A DNA stretch of 59,644 bases from assembly GCA_020832345.1 (NCBI GenBank), contig JAFIEY010000020.1:1-59644 (forward strand), written 5' to 3'. This DNA is from Cryomorphaceae bacterium (lineage in GTDB: Bacteria; Bacteroidota; Bacteroidia; Flavobacteriales; Schleiferiaceae). A program made the translations under genes and the position numbers. The notes beneath the pieces are model-generated. The model was given only the letters and a program-made list of their open reading frames with translations. It was not told where the DNA came from and made no database searches. Every line of letters begins with the position of its first letter. Position 1 is the stretch's first letter. Of the stretch, positions 8,513 to 17,249 are shown piece by piece.

Positions 8513-8597
8513 GGGAAGTAAACAAAGCGCCCCGGTAGTTATAGGCTAACTATCGGGGCTTTTTTAGTGGGGCGCTTCGTCTACTCGGATGAATGTT
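8513..8597. repeat. Hairpin-bearing boundary repeat, copy 2
   Basis: This is the second copy of the 85-bp repeat at 7019-7103. It carries CCCCGGTAGTTA / TAACTATCGGGG with a CTTTTTT tail and the conserved TACTCGGATGAATGTT end. It lies about 60 bp downstream of the methyltransferase stop codon at 8656. Confidence 0.7.
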
Positions 8598-8655
8598 TTA
8601 CCGCTTCGGTGTTCTTTTTCGTCCACTGGTTTGTCGGTCGTTTTGGTCGTGCTGT

Positions 8656-10275
8656 TTAGCATTGGGAATATTTGGTTTTAAAAATGTTGTTTATTTCAGT
8701 TAAAAAACTGTCGTTTGGCAACTTGTCTATTGCTGTGTCCCTGTAGTTATTGTAAAGTTCTATGATTTTATTTTCAGTTTTCTTGTCGAGCAATGTCAAA
8801 TCAAGCATCATTGCTTTATTAAGGTCATTAGGCTCAAATTTTTGAAGTCCGTTACCATATTCTCTGCGGTTGTCTTCAAATATCTCTCTTGCAGCGTCTG
8901 TCAACAGATAAGCAAATAAAACGTCAACATTAACATTGTCGAACAAGCTATTTTGAACTGGATAAACGCAATGAAATGTAGTCAGATTGGAAATATTTGC
9001 TTCATTTCTAATAAACTTTAACCCACTTCTGTTAAAAACAGAAACCCAAATTGGTGAGGGCGGACGATTTTCTAAAGAATACCAAGGAGTTCTGCAAGAG
9101 GTTAGATACTTTTTATCAATACCTGTTTTTTCTCCAAGTTCAATATATTTTAAAACATTTTCATCTTTAGAACCGATTGCGTTTAATAAGAATGTTTGTC
9201 TGTCGCTATGAACTAATGAATGGAAATTGTCTTTTGTAAAAAAATTGTCTTTAACGTCCACAGCTTTGCAAATGCAAGGGAGTAAATATTTTTCATTGAT
9301 TCCATACTGATTTGCTTTAGATTTAGAAAATGTGAAATATTCATTTGCACCTGTGGCAATTCCACGAACAACTTTGGCTACGCTTGAAAATGGAATTAAG
9401 TTTTTATATTTAATTCCGTTTTGCTGTTGGTAATATTTACGCCACTTTATTTCTGGTTCAAGGTCGTTAATGTTAATAGTTGATACGTCACTATTGTTAA
9501 GTGGATACTGTGAAATGTAGCTTCTAATTTGTTCTAAATCATCTATCTTTTTAATGGTTGTAAACTTTACTTTCTGATTGTGTTTGTCATTTGAACACAA
9601 GAGAATACACGCAGTTGTAAGAGCATCATCAAAAACATTTTCTTCAAAATTGAAAACGACTATATGCCTTAAAATTTTGTTCTTTATTAATGCGGATTTA
9701 ACAAGTTTGCCATAATCGGAATTTAAAAACTCCGATGGTATTATATAGGCAAGTCTGCCATTTGGGGTTAGCTGGTAGATAGACTTTAATAAGAAAAGTG
9801 TATAAAGATTTGTAAAGCCATTAAGTTTAATTTTTAAGCGATTTTCAATTTCGTTTAGGATTGTTTTGTTGTCATAATCGTGAAATTTAAAATAAGGTGG
9901 ATTGCAAATGATACCATCATATTTATTACTCCAATCATTGAATATATAATCTTCTAAGTGAATATTTACATTGTGAGCTTCATTGAAAATCTCTTTTGCT
10001 TCAGCAAATATTTTTTCATCAATATCAAAGCCTTTGATTGACAAATCGGATTTTTTGCTGAGTAAAGCTCTTGAAAAGACCCCAAGACCAAATGCTGGTT
10101 CTAAAACTGTTTTTAGATTTTGATTTCCTAACAACCAATCTGCCATTAAGGAGGCTAACTGAAATGGTGTGAAGAACTGGGCAAACTTTTTCCTGTGCTC
10201 TAAAGAAATTAATTTAGAGTAGCTTTTCTCAACTTGATTATCTGTCGCTTGCGATATATCTTTAACTTCAATCAT
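8656..10275 (-). CDS. Type II DNA N6-adenine methyltransferase (partner of the AccI-like enzyme)
   Basis: This 539-residue protein has the gamma-class order. A FAQFFTPFQLASLMADWLL segment (31-49) and motif I VLEPAFGLGVF (57-67) form the AdoMet pocket; motif I has FGLG where GTG/GSG is usual. The catalytic motif NPPY is at about 125-128. The C-terminal half is a target-recognition region of the TaqI/Eco57I kind (LPCICKAVDVKD, WYSLENRPPSPIWV). Its ATG overlaps the stop of the upstream endonuclease gene by one base (TAATG), so the pair is translationally coupled. It should protect host DNA at the endonuclease site. If the partner is truly AccI-like, the target would be GTMKAC; that is inference. 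Confidence 0.9.
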   Translation of the reverse strand: MIEVKDISQATDNQVEKSYSKLISLEHRKKFAQFFTPFQLASLMADWLLGNQNLKTVLEPAFGLGVFSRALLSKKSDLSIKGFDIDEKIFAEAKEIFNEAHNVNIHLEDYIFNDWSNKYDGIICNPPYFKFHDYDNKTILNEIENRLKIKLNGFTNLYTLFLLKSIYQLTPNGRLAYIIPSEFLNSDYGKLVKSALIKNKILRHIVVFNFEENVFDDALTTACILLCSNDKHNQKVKFTTIKKIDDLEQIRSYISQYPLNNSDVSTININDLEPEIKWRKYYQQQNGIKYKNLIPFSSVAKVVRGIATGANEYFTFSKSKANQYGINEKYLLPCICKAVDVKDNFFTKDNFHSLVHSDRQTFLLNAIGSKDENVLKYIELGEKTGIDKKYLTSCRTPWYSLENRPPSPIWVSVFNRSGLKFIRNEANISNLTTFHCVYPVQNSLFDNVNVDVLFAYLLTDAAREIFEDNRREYGNGLQKFEPNDLNKAMMLDLTLLDKKTENKIIELYNNYRDTAIDKLPNDSFLTEINNIFKTKYSQC

Positions 10276-11375
10276 TAGAATTCTTTACTATCTATGCCAA
10301 GTATGTTAATCAGTTTGTCCACATCAAGATATGCCGTTCCGCCTTTGAAAGTTACATAAAACAAAAGTCTGCCCCTGTCCATTTCTTTTCTAACGCTTTC
10401 GTGAATAGGCTCATCAACCTTTGAGGCAATGGGTATTCCTGATTTAGAGTTGATTTTTATAGTGGTTTTGTTTTGATTTTTCGTGTCCTTTTCTACCGAA
10501 AAGATTATACCTTCATTGTTTGAATCAGAGATTATTGATAGTATCTGTTCAAATGAAATACCATAAACCTTGTCAAAGAAAACTTGAAAATAAAAATGTG
10601 GAACATTGAAAGTTTCAATCCACTTGTAAACAACCTTGATATCTTCAACCTTTGGAGTTATGGAAAGGTAATCTCTCTTTTGAATTTGTTTTATAGCATC
10701 TTTGAGTGTTCTAAAGTGTGCTTTCAATTCCGAAAGCCGTTCTGTTGAACTCCAACTTGGAACTCTGAAATCTGTTACCGATAAAGCTTTTTGTGTAATG
10801 CTTTTAAGCAAATCAATGTATGCTTGTCTTGAAGGATGATTTAATTCTTCCTGAAATTCTGCAAGAATTATATCTCTTGTCTGCAAGGCGATTTGACTAA
10901 ACTTTTCTGTCCTAACCTGCATTGCTTCTTCGTATTTATCTATCAAAAACGCACTTGACCTTACTTCAATACCTGCTATTGCCTTTTTTACATACTCGGT
11001 AATTTTGTGGTGTGGGATTTGACTTATATCAAAACCTAAGTCATTAATAAAATCTACTTTTCTGAAAATTAACAAGTCAGGTCTTTTCCCAATTGTATCA
11101 AGCTCGTCTTGAAAATCTTGATAAAAAGTATCAAAGCCATCTTCACCCGCTACTAAGTCATCAGACTTTCCGTATTTTACTGCGACAAAGTTTTTTGAAG
11201 TTTCATTAATTGCTCTGAATACTAAATTTTCAGCCCAATCTCCTTGTTCCTTATTTGTAATGAAATTTGATGATGCTTGAGTCGGTGTTCTCGCAGGGTC
11301 ACGAGGAAGTCCAAAGTCCACCAAGGCTGCTGGAACTGTTTTAGTTAATTCTCTTATTTTTTGGAAATATGTCAT
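10275..11375 (-). CDS. Type II restriction endonuclease, AccI-like
   Basis: With the ATG at 11375 (the in-frame codon at 11381 is TTG) the protein has 366 residues, in line with the AccI family as I recall it. Recognisable blocks are [36 protein letters not shown] and [11 protein letters not shown] (RPD at about 98-100). An IEVRSS segment (about 136-141) gives a PD...ExR-type variant of the PD-(D/E)xK core. The gene directly precedes its methyltransferase, the normal arrangement for a type II system. A -7 box TAACTTTG (11400-11393) lies about 18 bases upstream of the ATG, with no clear -33 box. The AccI assignment is from motif memory, not a search. Confidence 0.8.
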   Translation of the reverse strand: MTYFQKIRELTKTVPAALVDFGLPRDPARTPTQASSNFITNKEQGDWAENLVFRAINETSKNFVAVKYGKSDDLVAGEDGFDTFYQDFQDELDTIGKRPDLLIFRKVDFINDLGFDISQIPHHKITEYVKKAIAGIEVRSSAFLIDKYEEAMQVRTEKFSQIALQTRDIILAEFQEELNHPSRQAYIDLLKSITQKALSVTDFRVPSWSSTERLSELKAHFRTLKDAIKQIQKRDYLSITPKVEDIKVVYKWIETFNVPHFYFQVFFDKVYGISFEQILSIISDSNNEGIIFSVEKDTKNQNKTTIKINSKSGIPIASKVDEPIHESVRKEMDRGRLLFYVTFKGGTAYLDVDKLINILGIDSKEF

Positions 11376-11392
11376 ATTCAATTTTTGTTCTA

Positions 11393-11400
11393 CAAAGTTA
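11393..11400 (-). promoter_or_regulatory. -7 box of the AccI-like RM operon
   Basis: On the minus strand the sequence reads TAACTTTG, a perfect TAnnTTTG match, 18 bases before the endonuclease ATG at 11375. No TTG/TTTG lies at the usual distance upstream, so this is a partial promoter match. Confidence 0.45.
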
Positions 11401-11420
11401 CTTTTTTAATTCTGTTAGAC

Positions 11421-11560
11421 CGTCTTTGCGTTGGCAAAAATGGCTCTTTTGGTTTTTTGAGCGTTGGCTCGTGTCTCGGCAAAAACCAAATGTGCCATTT
11501 GTGCGGTTGGTTTTTTACCCTGAGCGATAACTTAAAGCGATTTATCTTAAGTTTTCCATG
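11421..11560. repeat. attC-like intergenic element, copy C (partial)
   Basis: GAGCGTTGGC, GGCAAAAACCAAAT, TGCCATTTG and GAGCGATAAC are shared with 5133-5192 in copy A, in the same order. The right half of copy A is missing. The element lies just upstream of the RM operon and downstream of the ASCH/PIN operon. Confidence 0.5.
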
Positions 11561-11627
11561 CAAATATACCCTTCAGGGAATAAATCCCAGTTTGGTTTAA
11601 AGACTATGATTCAATGATTGATGGAAA

Positions 11628-11753
11628 CTAGAGATAAATCGGAGTTGTACTAAGCCTTCGGACGGCATAATGGGTAAAGTATTCTCGCAGGCTATTCCTT
11701 TTTTCTTGCGCAATGCTTTTGGTTGTGTGTAAACATGCCTGTTTGGACTTCAT
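11628..11753 (-). CDS. Possible 41-residue small protein
   Basis: A TATATTTG box (11795-11788, minus strand) is followed 35 bases later by an ATG at 11753 that opens a 41-codon frame starting MKSKQACLHTTKSIAQEKRN and ending at TAG (11630-11628). It is basic and has no hydrophobic segment. The promoter-like box is the main support, so it could equally be a short untranslated RNA or remnant. The rest of the 11561-11940 gap shows nothing recognisable. Confidence 0.25.
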   Translation of the reverse strand: MKSKQACLHTTKSIAQEKRNSLREYFTHYAVRRLSTTPIYL

Positions 11754-11940
11754 GCTTTTTGTCAATGGATGTTTTTTTGTTGATGCTCAAATATAGGCAA
11801 TAAAGCTGAATGAAAGCCACCGAAGGTTTAGTCCAACGGTCACATGTATGAGTAGTGGCTGATTACGGAACACTTCCCTATCATGATAATACTGGATTTG
11901 ATGCGAGACAGAAAGCTCAAATACACCACGAACCCCGCCA

Positions 11941-12357
11941 TTACTTATACATGATGTTAGCAGCCGTTTTTTCTTCTAAGTATATGTATGATTGAGGTGC
12001 ACAGAATTTTTCAAAAAAGTCAGCTGGGTCAACACCTTCTTCAAATTCTTCATATGTATCAACACCTATTGAAAATCCTGTTTCAACGTTTTTATAATAT
12101 TCAAAAAAGTCTTTTTTACTTATTCCTCCTACTTCACTGAATTTTTCCCATAGTTTATTAGGCGAATCTTCTATAATTTCGCCAATTGTAAAGTATCCAA
12201 TAATCTTTTTTTCCGGAGAAGAAGAATATACAAACACCTTATCTACAGGTTTTTTAAATATTTTCTTTCTAAACTCTACCTTTTTTACGCCTGCCATTAT
12301 AGCTTTAGCATAAATCGGTTTAATTGATAATATAACGCTTGTCAAAGTATCCTTCAT
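11941..12357 (-). CDS. ASCH-domain protein
   Basis: The 138-residue protein begins MKDTLTSVILSIKPIYAKAI followed by MAGVKKVEFRKKIFKKPVDKVFVYSSSP. This is the characteristic ASCH/PUA-like start (SIKP...G.KKVEFRK..., then a beta-strand and GYFTIGEII). ASCH domains bind RNA or modified nucleotides and recur next to toxin-like and translation-linked genes. Its start lies 38 bp inside the 3' end of the PIN-GNAT gene, so the two are one operon. Because the upstream protein already ends in a related EVE/ASCH-like domain, the pair may act together. The family is fairly sure, the role unknown. Confidence 0.8.
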   Translation of the reverse strand: MKDTLTSVILSIKPIYAKAIMAGVKKVEFRKKIFKKPVDKVFVYSSSPEKKIIGYFTIGEIIEDSPNKLWEKFSEVGGISKKDFFEYYKNVETGFSIGVDTYEEFEEGVDPADFFEKFCAPQSYIYLEEKTAANIMYK

Positions 12358-13825
12358 TTTTTAAAATCAAATAATCGTTTTCATTCAGTTTTGTAACAGT
12401 CTGCAATTTATTTTTGAAGCTGTTAATTTCATTTATTTTTTTCAATTGAATTTTCTTGTCCATATATGTTATTAACCTAAAGGTGATTACATGCAGCCAT
12501 CCTTTTTCTTGTAACATTTCATTCAATTGATTTTGCGAAAATACAGTCTTTTTCTTGACTATTTTCCATAAATCTTCAAAGTTATTCACCTTAGTTGCTG
12601 ATTCCAAAATCCCAATTGGTTCAATAACTTTATTAGTCTTGGACGAATAAAAGAAAAGTAAATCCCCTTGTTTGAAATTCTTTACTCGGGTGTTTGAAAT
12701 ATAAGCTTTAATAATCGTATTACCTTGAATCTCATTTACACTGTCAGGTGCAGAATCAAATAGAGTTGGAGGACGTAATTTTCCATCCTTAAATAAACTG
12801 CCGTAGTATTCTGGTCGAATAGGAATTACAAATTTATTTATGGATTTACCGTCATGATAAAATGGATGAATAACCATTAAGTTCTCTAAAGAATCAATTT
12901 TGGTTTTATCTAAACACTTTATCATTCTGATTTCACTAAGTCCTTGTGAATTTGTAAATACCTGCTTTTGAAATCCAAATTTTTCAAGCAACAATATTAA
13001 CTGTATTTGTTTTTCATAAACAGTTAAGTATAAATGTTCTAATTTGTGATTGATGCAATAAGTAAACATCTTATTTAGAAATAATTCCCCCAATTTAATT
13101 CCAAAAGCGTCATTGGAAACTTTTAATGTACATATTTTCAGGACTTTTTTGAATATTCCTTCTATTTTATGGTCTTCAACTTTCTCTAAATTATAAATTA
13201 AAAGTGCTTGTAATTTATCTTCTACAATTAGAGAGTAACATTTCCTATCTTCTTTTACACATTTATTTAACCAGCTTTTAAATTTATCTGCTTCGTAATC
13301 ATTTCGCAAACTGTCAAAAAACTCTGTGTCAAAGTACTTTTCAAGATTTCGTATACTGTGTTCACGTAAAATAGGATGTTGTGGAATTTCAATAATAAAT
13401 TGCTTTTCCAATAACTCAAGTGCATCTTTAACAGTTAGCACTTTATCTACAATCTGATATTTCAATGACTTAGAGCGAATGCCGTTATCTTGAGTTACAA
13501 AATAATCAACATACCCCTTAAACAATTGAAATAGCTGACGATTATCAATCTTATCATTAATCCTATGGTCTTTTATGTTTTCAAGAAACTCTTCTGTGGG
13601 TTTTGCAAAATTTTCAAGTTTCTGGTATTTTTCAAGTTTTGATAAAATTACGTTTTTACGTTCTGTATTTTTATCTCGCTCAATGTCTTTCGGAATTGCG
13701 TCAGGGTGATATAAAATCTTACAATCATTTGAAATTGCAAGATTATAGAATTTCGAGAAATCCTTTTCTATGATTTTGTTATCCTCTAACTGAATTAGAA
13801 TATTAGTATCAATTAGTATTTTCAC
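12320..13825 (-). CDS. PIN-GNAT-EVE/ASCH three-domain fusion
   Basis: The protein has 501 residues. Residues 1-145 look like a PIN ribonuclease domain: ILIDTNILIQLED at the start (D6), acidic residues around 44-52 and 91-94, and VTQDNGIRS near 110-117. Residues 160-305 resemble a GNAT acetyltransferase, with AFGIKLGELFLNKMF as the acetyl-CoA loop and LYLTVYEKQIQLILLLEKFGF as its last helix. Residues 330-500 contain IIKAYISNTRVKNFKQGDLL and IGILESAT, fitting an EVE/ASCH (PUA-fold) module that would read nucleic-acid modifications. The combination suggests an RNA-targeting effector with built-in modification and recognition, plausibly toxic or anti-phage. The function is inference; the domain order is what I see. 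Confidence 0.75.
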   Translation of the reverse strand: MKILIDTNILIQLEDNKIIEKDFSKFYNLAISNDCKILYHPDAIPKDIERDKNTERKNVILSKLEKYQKLENFAKPTEEFLENIKDHRINDKIDNRQLFQLFKGYVDYFVTQDNGIRSKSLKYQIVDKVLTVKDALELLEKQFIIEIPQHPILREHSIRNLEKYFDTEFFDSLRNDYEADKFKSWLNKCVKEDRKCYSLIVEDKLQALLIYNLEKVEDHKIEGIFKKVLKICTLKVSNDAFGIKLGELFLNKMFTYCINHKLEHLYLTVYEKQIQLILLLEKFGFQKQVFTNSQGLSEIRMIKCLDKTKIDSLENLMVIHPFYHDGKSINKFVIPIRPEYYGSLFKDGKLRPPTLFDSAPDSVNEIQGNTIIKAYISNTRVKNFKQGDLLFFYSSKTNKVIEPIGILESATKVNNFEDLWKIVKKKTVFSQNQLNEMLQEKGWLHVITFRLITYMDKKIQLKKINEINSFKNKLQTVTKLNENDYLILKNEGYFDKRYIIN

Positions 13826-13858
13826 AATTTATTCATTTGCAGGGTTTTTCTCTAAAAT

Positions 13859-13991
13859 GAGCTATAACGTTATGGCGCTTGGCGCAGTGGCGGATTTCGG
13901 AGCACAAAACTGTCAATACACCACAAAAGTTGATGCGTGGTAGAATGTTCAATTAACCACTTCACCCGCAATTGAGCCAAACGCCTGTTAT
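13859..13991. repeat. attC-like intergenic element, copy B
   Basis: This starts CTATAACGTTATGGCGCTTGGC and ends AGCCAAACGCCTGTTATGG. The termini are inverted (TAAC...GTTA), with inner TTGGC / GCCAA arms, an attC-like layout about 130 bp long. It aligns end to end with 5183-5310. It begins eight bases from the stop of the helicase gene (13999), so it is the 3' boundary of the helicase/DUF3825 unit, and it lies just upstream of the PIN-fusion gene. Confidence 0.65.
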
Positions 13992-13998
13992 GGGCTTT

Positions 13999-15927
13999 CT
14001 ATTTTTTTCCAAATAATTTGTCGTGCCACTTCAAGTTTCTTAGTCGTTTAATTTCGGCTTTATCAGCTTGATTTTCATTTTCTTTATCAGTCAATTCGGA
14101 TTCAGTTTTCTTTAGTTTAGTTTCGAGACGATTAGAGTGAATCTTTGAATCAGAGAGTTTGCTTTCTAATTGCTTCAATTCTTTTTTCAGTCGATCAGTC
14201 TCACTTTCAAATTCTCTTGTTTTATTTAGGAGCAGTTCAATTGAAGAATTCTGATCCTTTATTTTTTGTGTTTTCTCAGCAATCTCTTGAGAGTAGTTTT
14301 CGATTATCTCTTTAGCTTCAAAAATCTCTTCTTCTATTCGGGTTTGTTCAGCAAGGGAAGTCTTGAATTTTTTACGAAAGCTCAACAGTCTGGCGCCTTG
14401 TGTAATTATGAATCTTTCAAAATTGTCAGTATCAATGTCGTTTCGAAACTTCAAAGCTCGTTTGAAAAAATCAAATGAAGATTTAATGTCTCCTTTCCCA
14501 AATTCTTCTCTTGCTTTTTTATAATAGAAGTCAGCTTTACCTGTATTTAACTGTTCAGTAATTAATGTACCTGGTGTCTCATTTTGGGCAAACTCCAATA
14601 CTTTAGGGTCTGTCTTTATTGCGTATTGATTAAGTTGAGTTTTAAGCTGCAAACCATTAAAGGAAGTACAGCGACTTAATGCAACATAAACTTGTCCAGG
14701 GGCAAAGGCTCTGCCTAAGTCCGCAATTACTTTTTCAAAAGTTAGACCTTGGCTTTTATGAACTGTGATTGCCCAAGCTAATCGAATAGGAAATTGCTCA
14801 AATGTTCCAATTATTTCTTCTTCTACTTTTCTTTTCTCTTTATTGTAGGTGTATTGTATGTTATTCCATACCGCACGTTCAACTTCAACTTCCGACTCGT
14901 CATCAAAAACAACTGTTATTGAGCTTTCTTCGAGTTCTTTGATTTTTCCAATTTTTCCGTTGAAGAAACGTTTAAACTCTCCTGTATCATTTTTAATGAA
15001 CATTATTTGAGCACCGGCTTTTAATTTCAAAAAATGGTCGGTTGGTTTATGTCTATCTGGAAAATCTCCTGTTACGTTAGCTTCAAAAGTAAAAAGTTCT
15101 GTTTCAAGCTGGTTGAGCTTTGTAAGATTGGTTTCATTGACGATTTTATTATGTGTTGCCAAAATGATATAATCACTTCCATTTCCCGAAAATGTGGGAT
15201 TGTATTTCGAATTCAGAGTTCTAAAGTCTGTTTGACTTACTTGGTTTACTCTGACACAATTTAAGAGGTCAATAAACTCTTGTTCGTTTTGCCTATATAT
15301 TTTTTTTAATTCAATGTAAAGCGGTGTATTCTGTTCAATTACTTTAGAACTGAAAAAGAAAGGTGTTTTGTAAAACTGAGACAAGATTGCCCATTGGTCA
15401 TTGTCTGCAATCGGTGGAAGTTGGAAAGTATCGCCAATTAGAATTACTTGAACTCCACCAAATGGTAAATGAGGTTTTCTCCTAAATACTCTCAGAATTC
15501 GGTCGATTACATCCAACATATCTGCTCGAACCATTGAGATTTCGTCAATGATTAAAAGTTCAAGGTTTTCAATAATTTCTCGCTTGTCTTCACGATATCG
15601 AAATGTTGTAAATATTGTTTCCTTGTTTTCACTTCCTGTTGCAGCTGTTCTTAATCTTGAATCGTCAGGAACAAATGGTCCGAATGGAATATGAAAAAAA
15701 GAGTGAATTGTTACACCGCCTGCATTTATGGCTGCAACTCCTGTCGGAGCAAGAATCACAGTGTTTTTTTCTGTAGTATCCTTTATATACTTTAAAAAAG
15801 TAGTTTTACCTGTACCTGCTTTTCCTGTCAAGTAAACAAGTTTATCAGTATGTCGAACAAATTCAGCAGCATTGTTGAATTCTACATTGTTCTTATCAAG
15901 TTCTATGTTGTCTACTATGACAGTCAT
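13999..15927 (-). CDS. PIF1/RecD-like DNA helicase with C-terminal coiled coil
   Basis: The protein has 642 residues. Walker A LTGKAGTGKTTFLK is at 33-46, the PIF1-type APTGVAAINAGGVTIHSFF at 60-78, and Walker B LLIIDEISM at 124-132. The C-terminal helicase motif (TVHKSQGLTFEKVI, then YVALSRC) is near 390-425. A helical K/E-rich coiled coil runs from about 510 to 630. PIF1 helicases unwind DNA 5'-3' and resolve G-quadruplexes and RNA-DNA hybrids. The coiled-coil tail, absent from minimal bacterial PIF1, suggests oligomerisation or partner binding. It follows the DUF3825 gene after a 12-bp gap, so they form an operon. Confidence 0.9.
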   Translation of the reverse strand: MTVIVDNIELDKNNVEFNNAAEFVRHTDKLVYLTGKAGTGKTTFLKYIKDTTEKNTVILAPTGVAAINAGGVTIHSFFHIPFGPFVPDDSRLRTAATGSENKETIFTTFRYREDKREIIENLELLIIDEISMVRADMLDVIDRILRVFRRKPHLPFGGVQVILIGDTFQLPPIADNDQWAILSQFYKTPFFFSSKVIEQNTPLYIELKKIYRQNEQEFIDLLNCVRVNQVSQTDFRTLNSKYNPTFSGNGSDYIILATHNKIVNETNLTKLNQLETELFTFEANVTGDFPDRHKPTDHFLKLKAGAQIMFIKNDTGEFKRFFNGKIGKIKELEESSITVVFDDESEVEVERAVWNNIQYTYNKEKRKVEEEIIGTFEQFPIRLAWAITVHKSQGLTFEKVIADLGRAFAPGQVYVALSRCTSFNGLQLKTQLNQYAIKTDPKVLEFAQNETPGTLITEQLNTGKADFYYKKAREEFGKGDIKSSFDFFKRALKFRNDIDTDNFERFIITQGARLLSFRKKFKTSLAEQTRIEEEIFEAKEIIENYSQEIAEKTQKIKDQNSSIELLLNKTREFESETDRLKKELKQLESKLSDSKIHSNRLETKLKKTESELTDKENENQADKAEIKRLRNLKWHDKLFGKK

Positions 15928-15939
15928 TTCTAAATGTCT

Positions 15940-16782
15940 TTATGGATTTAACCAATCATCAGCAGGTTTGGTAATTAAACGAGCATCAACGTATGCCATA
16001 TCCATTGTTAATATCGTTTTGCCACGATACATCTTTCTCTTGTCATCTCTAGCAACCACGAGTGCTAAGTCTGCCATCCCTTCATCGTTTGTAAGAACAA
16101 GCGGTAAAAGAAGTTGAATTTTCTCTTCATACCAATGTGGAATAGCAATTTTGTAATTTCTCCTGATTCTACCTCTTAGTGATTGTAACTCACCATTTAT
16201 TACATTTTCAGCCATTCGAATATTTCCTTGTAAAACTTCTGGCAGTCTATCTTCATTATGGGTCAGAAAGTGTTCAAGATTAGCTTCGATTTCATAGTTT
16301 GTATTGAAAACCAAATCGTTTACATCATTTATGTATGAGGCGATGTCTGGTAGTGGTGTAAAAGGTTCAAGCTTTGTTGAATAAGTGTCGACAAAAGCAT
16401 AAAGCGTCCAATCTGGTTGATTTCTTTCTTCTGCTTGTTTGTTCCTAAAAAAAGTTGCAAAAATATCTTTTCCACGTGGAGTCTGTAAACCCGTATTGAA
16501 ACAAGCTTTGTCCCCTTCTTCAGAGAGTTTTATTTTTCCTTCTTCTTGAAGTCGGAGAAACGTATAATTCAGGTAATTGGTCAAAATAGGAAAGTTTTGA
16601 TGTTGATATTGATTTATAAATTCCTGTCGGTGAAATGACCAATCTTCATCCTTTGCCATATTTGCCAATTTTTTAAATGGCTCTTCCCAAGTTTCTCCAG
16701 CATTGCCATTGTATGGAAAATGAGCGAAAATTTCCCTTGCATTTTGTTCTCGGTATCGTTTTAAAAGTGATTTGTATTCCAT
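15940..16782 (-). CDS. DUF3825-family protein
   Basis: The protein has 280 residues. The C-terminal region (QLLLPLVLTNDEGMADLALVV, YRGKTILTMDMAYVDARLI and a final ADDWLNP) matches what I know of the DUF3825 family, and GLQTPRGKDIFATFF (about 95-109) fits its N-terminal part. The family's biochemical role is unestablished. Residues 1-65 are helical and aromatic (FAHFPYNGNAGETWEEPF). It is the first gene of a two-gene operon with the PIF1-like helicase. A TATGTTTG box (16891-16884) about 100 bp upstream could be its -7 element. Confidence 0.75.
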   Translation of the reverse strand: MEYKSLLKRYREQNAREIFAHFPYNGNAGETWEEPFKKLANMAKDEDWSFHRQEFINQYQHQNFPILTNYLNYTFLRLQEEGKIKLSEEGDKACFNTGLQTPRGKDIFATFFRNKQAEERNQPDWTLYAFVDTYSTKLEPFTPLPDIASYINDVNDLVFNTNYEIEANLEHFLTHNEDRLPEVLQGNIRMAENVINGELQSLRGRIRRNYKIAIPHWYEEKIQLLLPLVLTNDEGMADLALVVARDDKRKMYRGKTILTMDMAYVDARLITKPADDWLNP

Positions 16783-17249
16783 TGCTTATATTTTTATTCG
16801 ATTGTCTGTTTTAGCTTGTGCCCAACTACCATATAAACGAAACCCCGAGGCCTTTTTTCTATCTCAATTCCGTTTTGCGCCTACAAACATACACATTATA
16901 ATTCAATTTTTTCCCTAAGGAAAAGCATCCCAAGCCAACTACGAGCAGTGAATCGAAATCAAACCCAGTGGCTACCTGTTTTATTTTTCTAAAATATCAG
17001 TGTTTATCCATAAATCAAACACTTGCAAATTTGGGAATCGTTCAACCTCGTGGGGAGATTTATGTTCCTAGTTGTCCCGTGGGTAAGGTCTCGGAAGGGC
17101 GCTAATTTCGTAGCTATGGGTGGAATTTCACGGTCTTTATCGCCGGCCACCTTTTTCCCGTGAGGCAAATATAAGGTAAAGGAAGATTTTGGCAGAAAGG
17201 AACTTTTTGGAGCAGACGCATAATCAAATCCGACAACTAACCTAAGACG
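16783..17249. other. Gene-free stretch with promoter-like boxes and a repeat half
   Basis: It holds TATGTTTG (16891-16884, minus) and TATATTTG (17173-17166, minus), both TAnnTTTG matches reading towards the DUF3825 operon. About 17177-17219 is half of the dispersed short repeat found elsewhere (GGAAGATTTTGGCAGAAAGG, then GGAGCAGAC). The stretch between, 16990-17165, was not recognised; an open frame across it reads into the GC-rich RNA candidate and is not convincing. Confidence 0.4.

Noticed and set aside
8267-8521. 84-residue plus-strand frame after the recombinase fragment
   Set aside because: No recognisable domain, and its end runs into the hairpin repeat; judged decayed DNA.
7019-8597. 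Possible CRISPR-like repeat-spacer arrangement
   Set aside because: Only two copies exist, 1.5 kb apart, with no regular spacing; no other direct repeats of CRISPR size were seen in the window.
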